Of a stretch of DNA of 64,000 nt, positions 47,757 through 57,187 are shown piece by piece; the first letter of the stretch is position 1, and every line of letters starts with the position of its first letter. This DNA comes from CAYFKJ01 sp964528595. Its GTDB lineage: Bacteria > Pseudomonadota > Alphaproteobacteria > UBA2966. Under the pieces are notes generated by a model, which was not told the DNA's origin, did no database searches, and worked only from the letters and a program-made list of their open reading frames with translations. Location of the stretch: positions 1 through 64,000 of the forward strand of contig CAZGTM010000011.1 of assembly GCA_964528595.1 (NCBI GenBank), in the 5' to 3' direction. The position numbers and the translations under genes are program-made.

Positions 47757-50210
47757 TTGATTTTTGTCAAGTTGATCCGGATTATTTTCTTAAGCTTCGC
47801 CCTGGCCGCGGTCGTTGCGTTCGGGCGGCCCGCCGTGGCGGAAAATACCATCGCCGACAGCTCGCCGGCAGCGCCGACCCAAGCGGCACCGCTACCGCTG
47901 ACCGGCCCCTGGCAGATCATTCGCGGCAAGATCGCCAGGCCCGGCGACTTTTCACGCCTGTACACCGGCGACGTGACGGCGCTGCCCGATGCCTGGCACC
48001 GCCGCGACGAGACCGATCAAAGCTCATCCGCGCCACTCGGCTTCGGTGTGGCCAGCTACCGGTTGAAATTGAAACTGCCCGAGCACGCCCGTTCGCTGGC
48101 CGTCAATCTGCAGCACCCCTACTCGGCACATGAATTCTGGATCAACGGCGAGTTGGCCGGCTCGAACGGCAGGATCACGGAAACGCCGGAGGGATTTGAG
48201 GCGTTTTACCTGCAACGCATCTTTGCACTGCCGGAGACGGATGAGGTGGAACTCGTTCTGATCGTCGCCAATTTCGAGCATTTCGCGGGCGGCGTGTTGC
48301 GGCCCCTGCTGATCGGCGACGAGGCGGACATGCAATCGCGGGTCCGGACCTTCTATTTCTCCTACGTCTTCGTCTTCGGCGCCCTGCTGGCCCTGCTGGT
48401 CTTCCAGCTCGCCTACTTCATCCGCAGTCTCGGCGGGCCGCCGGAATGGGCTCACTTCTGGTACTGCGCCTTGTCGGTGGTGCTGCTTGTCCGGCTCTTT
48501 ACGGTGCAGGCCATTCCCTATTTTCTCGATCCCGATCTGCCGCAGACCAGCACGAAGCTGATCGAGTACCAGACCTTGTACCTCGCCCCGCTGACCTATA
48601 TCGCCTTCATGGCGGCGATGTTCCCGCGCGAATTCCCCAAGCTCGTGCGCTGGCCGGTCTATGGCCTCTCCCTGGCCATGACCGCCCTGGCGACGGTGGC
48701 GCCGGTTCACGTCTATACGAGCTTCCAGGATTTCTGGATCTTCGTCATGCTGGTGGTCATCGTTTACGCTCAGGGCGCGCTCATCTTGGCCTGGATCCGC
48801 AAGCAGCATGGCGCGGCGGCGGTGGTGATATGCACCGTCCTCTTTTTCTTCACACTGCTGAATGATTCGGCCGCCTACCTCCACACCTTCGACCTGAAGC
48901 CCTGGGCGCTGCCGGACCTCACGCCGTTCGGCATTGCCATTCTATCGGCCGGTTTCGCCATCGCGCTGGGATCGCGGACCCGCGCGGTTTACGACCAGGC
49001 GCGCAAACTTTCGTCCGAGCTGGAAGCGCTGACCGGTTCGCTGGAACAACAGGTCGCCGACCGCACCTCGGATTTGGAACACGCCCGCGCCGAGGCCGAA
49101 AAGACGGCGCGGGAGAAGTCAAACTTCCTCGCCACGGCCAGCCATGACCTGCGCCAGCCCATCCACGCCCTGTCGGTGTTCAATCAGTCACTGCTCTATC
49201 AGGTCGAACACGAGGCGGGCCTCAAGGACATCGCCGACAAGCAGGCCCAATTGGTGCGGTCCCTGTCGGGCATGCTGGAAACCATGCTGGATATTTCCCG
49301 CCTCGAGGCGGGGACGGTCGAGCCCAGTGTGGCGGCGGTGTCGCTGAACGATCTATTCCGCGAGGTGCAATACGCCGTCGAGGCCCAGGCGCTCAGGCGC
49401 GGGGTGGCCTTGAAGTTCGTCGATCCCAGCCTGTCCGTGCGGGCCGACAGGCGTCTGCTGCGGCGGATTTTGGTGAACCTCCTCGTCAATGCCGTCAACG
49501 CCGCGCCGGATGGCAAGATCGTGGTCGGCGCGCGGCGGCGGGGAGATCAGGTGAGGCTCTGCGTCGTCGACAACGGCCGGGGCATTCCGGAAAACGAGCA
49601 GGAGCGCATCTTCGAGCAATTCGTTCAGCTGCGCCAGGAAGGCACCGCCTCACCGTCGGGTCTGGGGTTGGGGCTTTCCATCGTGGCTGATTTGTGCCGC
49701 CTGATGGAATTCCAAATCGATCTGGAGTCGCAACCGGGACGGGGCACCGCGTTTACCGTTACCGCACCGGCGGCGGTCGGCGGCCCTACGGCGGAGACCG
49801 AGGAGGAAGACGCGGCGGCTGTCCGGGATGAACCAGAGGTGCAAAGACTGGTTATCCTCGTCGTCGATGACGAACCGGCCGTTCTCGACGCCATGGTGGC
49901 CCTGCTGCGGGACTGGGGACACGCGGCGATGGGCGCGGCGTCGGCGCTCGAGACCATCCGGGAGCTCGATGAGTTGGGCAAACCCGACCTCATATTGTGT
50001 GACTACCAGCTCGACGGCGGCGCCACGGGCTTCGAACTTATCGCCCAGGTGCGGCGGTATTTCCACACCGACATTCCCGCCGCCATCATCACCGGTGCGA
50101 CCCGGCCCGACGACCTTCGGGTTTTGTTCCGCTCGGGCTTTCCGGTACTGCACAAGCCCCTGGAATTCGATCACTTGAACCGTCTGCTGGCGCGGGTGGG
50201 TACGGCCTGA
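47757..50210 (+). CDS. hybrid sensor histidine kinase with 7TMR-DISM input
   Basis: An 817-residue protein: signal peptide, periplasmic 7TMR-DISM extracellular domain (about residues 40-190; a jelly-roll, carbohydrate-binding-like fold), seven TM helices (about 195-410), a coiled coil, a HisKA domain with ATASHDLRQPIHALS (His near 463), an ATPase domain (NLLVNAVNAAPDG, DNGRGIPE, GLGLGLSIV), and a C-terminal receiver with phospho-Asp in LILCDYQLDGG (near 749). TTG at 47757 follows GAGGTGA and starts a clean signal peptide. It is divergent from the LuxR regulator. Confidence 0.88.
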   Translation: MIFVKLIRIIFLSFALAAVVAFGRPAVAENTIADSSPAAPTQAAPLPLTGPWQIIRGKIARPGDFSRLYTGDVTALPDAWHRRDETDQSSSAPLGFGVASYRLKLKLPEHARSLAVNLQHPYSAHEFWINGELAGSNGRITETPEGFEAFYLQRIFALPETDEVELVLIVANFEHFAGGVLRPLLIGDEADMQSRVRTFYFSYVFVFGALLALLVFQLAYFIRSLGGPPEWAHFWYCALSVVLLVRLFTVQAIPYFLDPDLPQTSTKLIEYQTLYLAPLTYIAFMAAMFPREFPKLVRWPVYGLSLAMTALATVAPVHVYTSFQDFWIFVMLVVIVYAQGALILAWIRKQHGAAAVVICTVLFFFTLLNDSAAYLHTFDLKPWALPDLTPFGIAILSAGFAIALGSRTRAVYDQARKLSSELEALTGSLEQQVADRTSDLEHARAEAEKTAREKSNFLATASHDLRQPIHALSVFNQSLLYQVEHEAGLKDIADKQAQLVRSLSGMLETMLDISRLEAGTVEPSVAAVSLNDLFREVQYAVEAQALRRGVALKFVDPSLSVRADRRLLRRILVNLLVNAVNAAPDGKIVVGARRRGDQVRLCVVDNGRGIPENEQERIFEQFVQLRQEGTASPSGLGLGLSIVADLCRLMEFQIDLESQPGRGTAFTVTAPAAVGGPTAETEEEDAAAVRDEPEVQRLVILVVDDEPAVLDAMVALLRDWGHAAMGAASALETIRELDELGKPDLILCDYQLDGGATGFELIAQVRRYFHTDIPAAIITGATRPDDLRVLFRSGFPVLHKPLEFDHLNRLLARVGTA

Positions 50211-50312
50211 CGGCGCGGCCAGCGAACAATTGCGCCCGCTCAACCTATCTGTATTGTGAACCCGGCCCGTCGGTGATCGTTCCCGGCGGCCGAATTTTCG
50301 CAGGGGGTGGCA

Positions 50313-51854
50313 ATGGTTGACGAAATCCTGATCGATCCCGGATCCGCGCAATTGGCGCAGTGGCGCGCCGTTATGGACGGGGGGGCAACGGTGCGCCTGG
50401 CCGAAGGCGTGCGGGATAACGTCCGCCGCTGTCGGCTGACGGTCGAAAACCTGTTGGCCGGGGAAGATGCGATTTACGGCGTCAATACCGGTTTCGGCAA
50501 GCTCGCCCAGATCCGCGTCGAGGACGACCAGCTGCAAGCGCTTCAGCGCAACCTGATCATGTCCCACAGCGTCGGCACGGGAGACTTGCTGGACGACGAT
50601 ACCGTTCGCCTTGTCCTGGTGATGAAGGCGGCGTCGCTTGCCCAAGGCCACTCCGGCGTGCGCTGGCTGGTCATCGAACGCCTGCTGGAAATGGCCAACC
50701 TGGGTTTATTCCCGGCAGTCCCCGCCAAAGGTTCGGTTGGCGCATCGGGCGATCTGGCGCCGTTGGCCCACGTGGCGGCGGCGATGATCGGGCTCGGCGA
50801 TATCCGGCGCGAGGGCGAACTCATGCCCGCCGCCGACGCCCTGAAGGCGGCGAAGCTCGAAGCGCTGGAATTCGGCCCCAAGGAAGGCCTTGCCCTGATC
50901 AACGGTACACAGGTGTCGACGGCCTTGGCTCTCAAGGGTCTGTTTGCCGCCGAGGACCTGTTGCGCGCCGCCCTGGTCACGGGCGCCGCCACCGTCGATG
51001 CCAGCAAGGGTTCCGATACGCCCTTCGACGAGCGCATCCACAAATTGCGCCGGCAACTGGGCCAGCAATCGGTGGCGGCCGTTTACCGCCGCCTGCTGGC
51101 CGGCAGCCGCATCCGCGAATCCCACGTCGATTGCGAGAAAGTCCAGGACCCCTACTGTCTGCGCTGTCAGCCCCAGGTGATGGGCGCCTGCCTCGATCAG
51201 CTGGATCATGCGGCCCGGGTTCTGGAACGCGAAGCCAATGCCGTCACGGACAATCCCCTGGTCTTTCCCGACGAAGGCGAGGTGCTGTCGGGCGGCAACT
51301 TCCACGCCGAGCCGGTGGCGTTGGCGGCCGACAACATCGCCCTGGCCATCGCCGAGATCGGCTCCCTGTCGGAGCGCCGCCAGGCCATGCTGGTGGACGC
51401 CTCGCTGTCGGGCCTGCCGGCCTTCCTGGTCAAGGAGAGCGGCATCAATTCCGGCTTCATGATGCCCCAGGTCACCTCCGCCGCTCTAGTGTCGGAAAAC
51501 AAGAGCCTGGCTCATCCCGCATCGGTCGACAGCATTCCGACCTCGGCCAACCAGGAGGACCACGTCTCCATGGCGACGCATGCCGCGCGCCGTCTGACCG
51601 ACATGGCGGAAAACGCCTTCACCGTGATTGCCATCGAGTGGCTGGCGGCGTCGCAGGCCGTGGAATTCCACGCGCCGCTGGAAACTTCCAAGCCGCTGCG
51701 CGCTGCCCATGATGCGTTGCGCGAGGCCGTGCCGGCGTTCGACCACGACCGTTTTTTCGCGCCCGAGATCGAAACCGCCAAGCAGCTTGTCAAACAAGGC
51801 GTCCTCGGCGACCTTGTGAGCGAAGCCATCGGCCCCAGTTATCAACCCGCGTAA
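50313..51854 (+). CDS. hutH: histidine ammonia-lyase
   Basis: A 513-residue enzyme that deaminates L-histidine to urocanate. The Ala-Ser-Gly that forms the MIO cofactor lies in GSVGASGDLAPLAHVA, with further motifs GLALINGTQVSTAL, QDPYCLRCQPQVMGA and TSANQEDHVSM. ATG at 50313 follows AGGGGG; a GTG two codons earlier lies in that ribosome site. It leads a four-gene run with an AhpD-like protein, a HisC-like aminotransferase and a flavin oxidoreductase. Confidence 0.95.
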   Translation: MVDEILIDPGSAQLAQWRAVMDGGATVRLAEGVRDNVRRCRLTVENLLAGEDAIYGVNTGFGKLAQIRVEDDQLQALQRNLIMSHSVGTGDLLDDDTVRLVLVMKAASLAQGHSGVRWLVIERLLEMANLGLFPAVPAKGSVGASGDLAPLAHVAAAMIGLGDIRREGELMPAADALKAAKLEALEFGPKEGLALINGTQVSTALALKGLFAAEDLLRAALVTGAATVDASKGSDTPFDERIHKLRRQLGQQSVAAVYRRLLAGSRIRESHVDCEKVQDPYCLRCQPQVMGACLDQLDHAARVLEREANAVTDNPLVFPDEGEVLSGGNFHAEPVALAADNIALAIAEIGSLSERRQAMLVDASLSGLPAFLVKESGINSGFMMPQVTSAALVSENKSLAHPASVDSIPTSANQEDHVSMATHAARRLTDMAENAFTVIAIEWLAASQAVEFHAPLETSKPLRAAHDALREAVPAFDHDRFFAPEIETAKQLVKQGVLGDLVSEAIGPSYQPA

Positions 51855-51869
51855 ACACAAGGATACCTC

Positions 51870-52478
51870 ATGCCCTGGATCGAAACCGTTCCCTACGACG
51901 AAGCCGACGGCCGACTCAAGAAGCTCTACGACCGGGTCAAGGGGCCCGACAACAACGTCGACAACATCATGATGATGCACAGCCTGCGCCCCCACACCAT
52001 GGAAGGGCACATGGCGATCTACAAGTACGTCCTGCACCATTCCGCCAACAAGGTGCCGAAGTGGTTCCTGGAGACCATCGGCGTCTGGGTCAGCCTGTTG
52101 AACCGCTGCGCCTACTGCGTCGATCATCATTTTCAGGGTCTGGTCAGGCTGCTTGACGACGAGGCGCGGTCGTCCGCCATTCGCGCCGCCCTCGACGCCG
52201 ACGACCCGGAGGCGGCGCCGCTCGAGGACAAGGAAAAAATCGCGCTGCGCTATGCCAAGGCCCTGACCCTGACGCCCTCCGCGGTGACCGAAGAGATGGT
52301 CGGGGAAATGCGGGCGGCGGGTTACGACGACGGCGAGGTCCTCGAGATCAACCAGGTGACGGCCTACTTCGGTTACGCCAACCGCACCGTCCTGGGGCTC
52401 GGCTGTTCGACCGAGGGCGACATCATCGGCCTTTCGCCCAACAACTCCGACGATCCGGACGACTGGTCGCACCAGTGA
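51870..52478 (+). CDS. AhpD/CMD-like peroxidase-related protein
   Basis: A 202-residue protein of the carboxymuconolactone decarboxylase/AhpD group. The redox motif is SLLNRCAYCVDHHFQGL (CxxCxxHH), followed by a helical core and KIALRYAKALTLTPSAVTEEMVGEMRAAGYDDGEVLEIN. Relatives are peroxidases or thiol oxidoreductases. It sits 15 bases after hutH and its stop overlaps the next start (GTGA). Why it belongs with histidine breakdown is not known. Confidence 0.8.
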   Translation: MPWIETVPYDEADGRLKKLYDRVKGPDNNVDNIMMMHSLRPHTMEGHMAIYKYVLHHSANKVPKWFLETIGVWVSLLNRCAYCVDHHFQGLVRLLDDEARSSAIRAALDADDPEAAPLEDKEKIALRYAKALTLTPSAVTEEMVGEMRAAGYDDGEVLEINQVTAYFGYANRTVLGLGCSTEGDIIGLSPNNSDDPDDWSHQ

Positions 52479-53581
52479 CCGGCTCGGTCCACAACCGGCG
52501 CATTGCCGATCTCAGCATCGCCAGACCGCCGGAGATCGCGGAGCCGGATTGCCGGCCCGCCTCCGATATGCGCCGGCTCAACCTCAACGAATCGCTGCTG
52601 CCGCCATCGCCCCATGCCTTGGCCGCCATGGCGGAGGCTTTGCAGCAGGCACAGGCCTACACCGATCACGGCTGCTCGGCGCTGGCGGTTCTGCTTTCCG
52701 AGCGGACGGGATTGCCGGCGAATCGCATCAGCTTCGGCAACGGCAGCGGCGAGCTATTGACCATGGCGGCGGCCATCGCCCTGGAACCGGGCGACGAAGC
52801 GATCTTTCCCGCACCGACCTTTCCCACCTGCGCCAAAGGCGTCGCCGTCTCGGGCGGCCGCCTCGTCGAAGTGCCGGTGCGCGCCGACGGCGCCAACGAC
52901 ATCCCCGCCATGCTGGCGGCGCTGACGGACAAGACCCGGCTTTTCTATGTCTGCACCCCCAACAACCCGACCGGCGCGGCGATCGGCGAGGACGATCTGA
53001 TTGCCGCCATCGAGGGCGTGCCGGCGGGCTGCCTGCTGGTGGTGGACGAGGCCTACCACGAATTCGCCGCCGCCGAAGGTTACCCCGATGTTCTTTCGTT
53101 ACTGGACAAGCGCAGCGGTCCCTGGGTGGTGACACGCACGTTCTCCAAAGCCTACTGCATGGCGGGACTGCGCGTGGGCTACGCCTTTACCAGCGATACC
53201 GAATTGCGCAACGCCTTTTGGAAACTGCGGGGCAATTTCAACGTAAACCGCATCGGCCTGGCCGGCGCGGTTGCGGCGATGAAGGACGAGGCATACCTGC
53301 AGGAGACGTTAAGCAGTTTGCTGACGCAGCGAAAACGCCTGGCCGCAGGTTTGGAAGAAATGGGTTTTGAGAATCTACCCAGCCAGGCGAATTTTCTGAC
53401 CAGCCTATCCCCCGAGCCCGCTTCGGGCCTCGCCGATGGACTGGCTGGACGGGGGTTGCTAGTCCAGGCGATGCCCTGGCCCGGCGGCAACGGCAGCCTG
53501 CGCATCACTATCGGCGAGGCGCGGGACGTCGACGAACTGTTAGGCGGCTTGGCCGATCTGCTGCGCGGTTCGGCCCATTGA
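52475..53581 (+). CDS. HisC-like PLP aminotransferase
   Basis: A 368-residue class I/II aminotransferase close to histidinol-phosphate aminotransferase: LNLNESLLPPSPHALAAM at the N-terminus, SFGNGSGELLTMAA, YVCTPNNPTGA, VVDEAYHEFA and the PLP Lys in TRTFSKAYCMAGLRVGYAF. In this hut context it may interconvert histidine and imidazolepyruvate rather than act in biosynthesis. GTG at 52475 overlaps the preceding stop; its own stop overlaps the next start (TTGA). Confidence 0.8.
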   Translation: MTGSVHNRRIADLSIARPPEIAEPDCRPASDMRRLNLNESLLPPSPHALAAMAEALQQAQAYTDHGCSALAVLLSERTGLPANRISFGNGSGELLTMAAAIALEPGDEAIFPAPTFPTCAKGVAVSGGRLVEVPVRADGANDIPAMLAALTDKTRLFYVCTPNNPTGAAIGEDDLIAAIEGVPAGCLLVVDEAYHEFAAAEGYPDVLSLLDKRSGPWVVTRTFSKAYCMAGLRVGYAFTSDTELRNAFWKLRGNFNVNRIGLAGAVAAMKDEAYLQETLSSLLTQRKRLAAGLEEMGFENLPSQANFLTSLSPEPASGLADGLAGRGLLVQAMPWPGGNGSLRITIGEARDVDELLGGLADLLRGSAH

Positions 53582-54984
53582 CCTCCCTGCTTGAACGACT
53601 CGGCGGCACCCTCGGTCCCAAGGGTTGCCTAACCGAAGCCAACGACATCCAGGCTTACATTACCGACCTGCTGGGATTGGACGTCGCGGCGCCGCTCTGC
53701 GTCACACGCCCGGCGACCACTGCGGAGGTTGCAGAAACGGTTCGCTGCTGCCGTGAACACGCCGTGGCGGTCATTCCTCAGGGCGGAAATACCGGATTAT
53801 GCGGCGGGGCCGTGCCGCTGGACAGGCGCGATACCGTTATCGTGGCACTCGATCGGCTGAAGTCGATCCGCGAGGTCGATCCCGCGGGTAACATAATCGT
53901 CGCCGAATCCGGCGTGGTACTGGCGGACGTCCAGGCGGCTGCGGCCGGCGTGGACCGGATCTTTCCCCTGACCCATGGCGGAGAAGCATCCAGCCGCATC
54001 GGCGGCAACCTTTCGACCAACGCCGGCGGCAACAATGCACTGCGTTATGGTACGGCGCGCGACCAGGTCTTGGGCCTCGAAGTCGTCCTGCCGTCGGGCG
54101 AGGTGTGGCACGGACTGCGCGCCTTGCGCAAGAACACAGCCGGGTACGATCTGAAGCACCTGTTCATCGGCGCCGAAGGAACGCTCGGTATCATCACGGC
54201 GGCAGCTCTTAAGATCAGGCCCGCACCGAAAGCGCGGGAGACCGTCTTCGCCGCCCTGGCGAGCCCCGCCGCCGGCCTTGATTTCCTGCGCCGGCTTGAG
54301 GGTCATGTCGGCGAAATAGTAACGGCCTTTGAACTTCTTTCCGCTAACGCGGTCTCGGCTGCATTGAGCCTCGAGGGGGTGCGCTATCCCTTGGCGGAAC
54401 GCCACGACTGGTGTGCTCTTATTGAAGTCGACAGCGCGAGCACGCGGTTCGATCTGCAGGGGGCCGTCGAGGACGCGCTGGCGGAAGGATTTGACAATGG
54501 TATTGTCCTGGATGCCGTGATCACGCAGTCCGAAGCCCAGCGGGAAGACTTGTGGCGACTTCGCGAAAGCGTCGCCTTCGCGCTGATCGAGGACAAGAGC
54601 TGCCTAAAAAGCGACACCGCCGTTCCCGTCGCCGCCGTTCCGGAATTTGTCCGCCGCGCCGAGGCCGCCGTCGTTGCCGCGGTGCCGGGCGTCCGCTGCA
54701 CGCCCTTCGGCCACCTCGGCGATGGCAATGTGCACTTCAACGTTCAAAGGCCCGAGGGCGATACCGACGCGGAATTCAAACGCTTTTGGCCGGAGCTCGC
54801 CGATGTCATCTGCGGGGTTTCATTGGAACTGGGCGGCACGATGAGCGCCGAACACGGCATCGGCCGAACCAAACAGGCCGTCTTCGGCGACGTCACGCCG
54901 GTGACGGAAATCGATCTGATGAAGAAGTTGAAAGCCGCGCTCGATCCCGACGGGTTGATGAATCCCGGCGTGCTGTTTCCGTAA
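53578..54984 (+). CDS. FAD-linked 2-hydroxyacid dehydrogenase (GlcD/D2HGDH-like)
   Basis: A 468-residue flavoprotein of the PCMH-type FAD-binding family. FAD contacts are in VIPQGGNTGLCGGAVP and THGGEASSRIGGNLSTNAGG; the C-terminal domain has FGHLGDGNVHFNV and GTMSAEHGIGRTK, and ends in MNPGVLFP. It oxidises a 2-hydroxyacid. With HisC and HutH just upstream, imidazole-lactate is a reasonable substrate guess. The TTG start overlaps the upstream stop, which gives translational coupling. Confidence 0.82.
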   Translation: MTSLLERLGGTLGPKGCLTEANDIQAYITDLLGLDVAAPLCVTRPATTAEVAETVRCCREHAVAVIPQGGNTGLCGGAVPLDRRDTVIVALDRLKSIREVDPAGNIIVAESGVVLADVQAAAAGVDRIFPLTHGGEASSRIGGNLSTNAGGNNALRYGTARDQVLGLEVVLPSGEVWHGLRALRKNTAGYDLKHLFIGAEGTLGIITAAALKIRPAPKARETVFAALASPAAGLDFLRRLEGHVGEIVTAFELLSANAVSAALSLEGVRYPLAERHDWCALIEVDSASTRFDLQGAVEDALAEGFDNGIVLDAVITQSEAQREDLWRLRESVAFALIEDKSCLKSDTAVPVAAVPEFVRRAEAAVVAAVPGVRCTPFGHLGDGNVHFNVQRPEGDTDAEFKRFWPELADVICGVSLELGGTMSAEHGIGRTKQAVFGDVTPVTEIDLMKKLKAALDPDGLMNPGVLFP

Positions 54985-54991
54985 TGGCGGG

Positions 54992-55747
54992 CTACTGGCC
55001 GGTACTGAAGCGCCCGACCAGGCGGTGCCGCTCGCCGGGATAGGTCAGCCGGACCTGGGTGAGGGCGTCGTCTCCCATCCAGGTCGTGCGCTCCACCTGC
55101 AGGCAGGCCTCGCCGGCTGAAATGCCCAGTTGTTTGGCAACGTTCTCGGAGGCGTTGACCGCCGCGATGACATGTTCGACGCGGGACCAGGGAATATTTT
55201 TCAACAGCCAGCGGTTCGGCGGCTCCCGCTCGAAGGTTTCCTTCCGGGCCGCGGGCACGGTGGTGAGGTTGATGGCGCGTTCTTCCATCAGCACCGGTTC
55301 GCCGTCGCTGGAATGACGGCAGGTGAGGCGCAACACGGACTTGGCCGAGCCGTTGGCGAAAATTCCCGCCAGCGCCGCATCCGGTTTATCGACCCGGCGT
55401 TCGATCAGCTCATAGCCGTAGGCTGCGCCCGTAGCTTCGATCTCGTCGGCGATATCGCGCAACTCCATCACGGCGTGCTCGGATACCTGTTGGGCGACGA
55501 AGGTGCCGTGACGGCGGCGGCGCACCACCAGGCCCTCGTCGGCCAGCATCTGCAGCGCCCGGTTGACGGTCATGCGGGAGGCGCCGAAGAGGTCCATGAA
55601 GGCATGCTCCGACGGCAGCCGAGCACCGGGCGCCAATCGGCCCGCCAGGATCGGCGTGGCGATGGCGCGGCGGATCTGGCGGTAGACCGGACCGCGCCCG
55701 TCCAGGGAAAAACCGGTGGCGTCGGGGGATTGGTTCTTCGCCGTCAT
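54992..55747 (-). CDS. hutC: GntR-family histidine utilisation repressor HutC
   Basis: A 251-residue GntR/HutC regulator: N-terminal wHTH (about residues 15-80; LPSEHAFMDLFGASRMTVNRALQMLADEGLV) and a UTRA ligand domain (about 95-245) that binds urocanate in known HutC proteins. It follows hutF with a four-base overlap, and the hutF-hutI gap holds two sites of the HutC type. It should repress hutFC and hutIGU until urocanate builds up. Confidence 0.92.
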   Translation of the reverse strand: MTAKNQSPDATGFSLDGRGPVYRQIRRAIATPILAGRLAPGARLPSEHAFMDLFGASRMTVNRALQMLADEGLVVRRRRHGTFVAQQVSEHAVMELRDIADEIEATGAAYGYELIERRVDKPDAALAGIFANGSAKSVLRLTCRHSSDGEPVLMEERAINLTTVPAARKETFEREPPNRWLLKNIPWSRVEHVIAAVNASENVAKQLGISAGEACLQVERTTWMGDDALTQVRLTYPGERHRLVGRFSTGQ

Positions 55748-57114
55748 GGGTTGAGCAATTTCGTCAGGGTGTCGGCGTAACGCCGGGCGATGGCGCCGGC
55801 GTCACGGTGTCGGCCGCCGCAGACAACGTGGCGGGCGCCGCACCAGACATCCGAAACAACATTGGTACTTGCGGCAAACAGCCAGCCGTCCAGCCAGCCG
55901 TCGCCTTCGCGCGCCACCAGGGCGGGGTGTTCGGCGTCCAGCGAAACGATGTCGGCGCGGTAGCCCGCCTCAAGCCGCCCGATCCGGCGTCCGCTGGCTT
56001 GAGCACCCCCGGCCAGCAGTGCCTCGAACAGGGCCCGGCCTGTCGAGCCGCCTTGCGGGCTGAGCCGGTTGCGTTGGCGGTCGCGCAGGCGTTGGCCGTA
56101 TTCCAGCAGGCGAATTTCCTCCGCCACGCTGATCAGCACGTTGCTGTCGGAGCCGATCGCCAGGCGGCCGCCGCCGGCCATGAAGCCGACGCCGGCGAAA
56201 ATGCCGTCGCCCAGATTGGCCTCGGTGATCGGGCAAAGTCCCGCCACCGCGCCGCTTGTTCTGATGGCATCGCTCTCCGCTGGTGTCAGGTGCGTGGCGT
56301 GCACCAGGCACCAGCGTTCATCTACGCCCGAGTGGTTGAACAGCCATTCGACGGGGCGCTCTGCCGACCAGGCGAGGCAGTCGTCCACCTCGCGCGTTTG
56401 TTCGGCGATATGAATGTGAATGGGGCCGGACGGTTCAAGGGCGACCACCTCAGCCAGGCTCTCCGGCGTCACGGCCCGCAAGCTGTGGGGGGCGATACCG
56501 ACGGCGGCGTCGGTCACCTCCCGGCTGATCTCGCGTACCCGTTCCAGCAAACGCCCGAAGCTATCCGTCGAATTGACGAAACGGCGCTGGGCGTCACCAG
56601 GTTCGATCCCGCCGAAACCGCCGTTGGCGTAAAAGACGGGCAGGAAGGTCAGGCCGATGCCCGTACCCGCCCCGGCCTCCGCGATCGCCGCCGACATTTC
56701 GCCGGGGTCGACGTATGAATTGCCGCCGGGGGCGTGGTGGAGGTAGTGAAACTCGGCGACGGCGGTGAAACCCGATTCGAGCATCTCGGCATAGGCCTGG
56801 GCGGCGATGGCGGCCAGATCCGGCGGCGTCAATGATCCGACGAAGCCGTACATAACGTTGCGCCAGCTCCAGAAATCGTCTTCGCCTGGGTTGCCGCTCT
56901 CGGCCAGCCCGGCCATGGCGCGCTGGAAGGCGTGGCTGTGGCAGTTGGGCATGCCGGGTAGCGCAATGCCGCCCCGCATGTCCGTCCCGGCTGCATCCGC
57001 GCCGGCACTGACATTTGTGATCCAGCCGTCCCCGTCGGCTTCGATGATCACGTCGCGGGCCCAGCCGCCGGGCAGCAGGGCATGGTCGAAATGTAGGCGC
57101 GTTTGGGCGGGCAT
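55744..57114 (-). CDS. hutF: formimidoylglutamate deiminase
   Basis: A 456-residue amidohydrolase that turns formiminoglutamate into formylglutamate and ammonia. Metal ligands are visible in MPNCHSHAFQRAMAG (HxH), IHIHIAEQ, CLVHATHL and IGSDSNVLIS. ATG at 57114 is used; the longer in-frame version would cross the operators. It is divergent from hutI. With HutG it makes up the five-step branch of histidine breakdown. Confidence 0.92.
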   Translation of the reverse strand: MPAQTRLHFDHALLPGGWARDVIIEADGDGWITNVSAGADAAGTDMRGGIALPGMPNCHSHAFQRAMAGLAESGNPGEDDFWSWRNVMYGFVGSLTPPDLAAIAAQAYAEMLESGFTAVAEFHYLHHAPGGNSYVDPGEMSAAIAEAGAGTGIGLTFLPVFYANGGFGGIEPGDAQRRFVNSTDSFGRLLERVREISREVTDAAVGIAPHSLRAVTPESLAEVVALEPSGPIHIHIAEQTREVDDCLAWSAERPVEWLFNHSGVDERWCLVHATHLTPAESDAIRTSGAVAGLCPITEANLGDGIFAGVGFMAGGGRLAIGSDSNVLISVAEEIRLLEYGQRLRDRQRNRLSPQGGSTGRALFEALLAGGAQASGRRIGRLEAGYRADIVSLDAEHPALVAREGDGWLDGWLFAASTNVVSDVWCGARHVVCGGRHRDAGAIARRYADTLTKLLNP

Positions 57115-57117
57115 GTA

Positions 57118-57129
57118 TTGTCTATACAA
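57118..57129. promoter_or_regulatory. HutC operator 1
   Basis: TTGTCTATACAA, one mismatch from the perfect palindrome of the second site, 3 bases upstream of the hutF start. Confidence 0.75.
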
Positions 57130-57155
57130 AAAAGCTTGCCCCCTGTCCATTCTAA

Positions 57156-57167
57156 TTGTATATACAA
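57156..57167. promoter_or_regulatory. HutC operator 2
   Basis: TTGTATATACAA, a perfect palindrome and a good match to known HutC sites, 38 bases from operator 1 and about 20 bases before hutI. Confidence 0.85.
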
Positions 57168-57187
57168 ATGAACAGGGGGAGGGAGCA

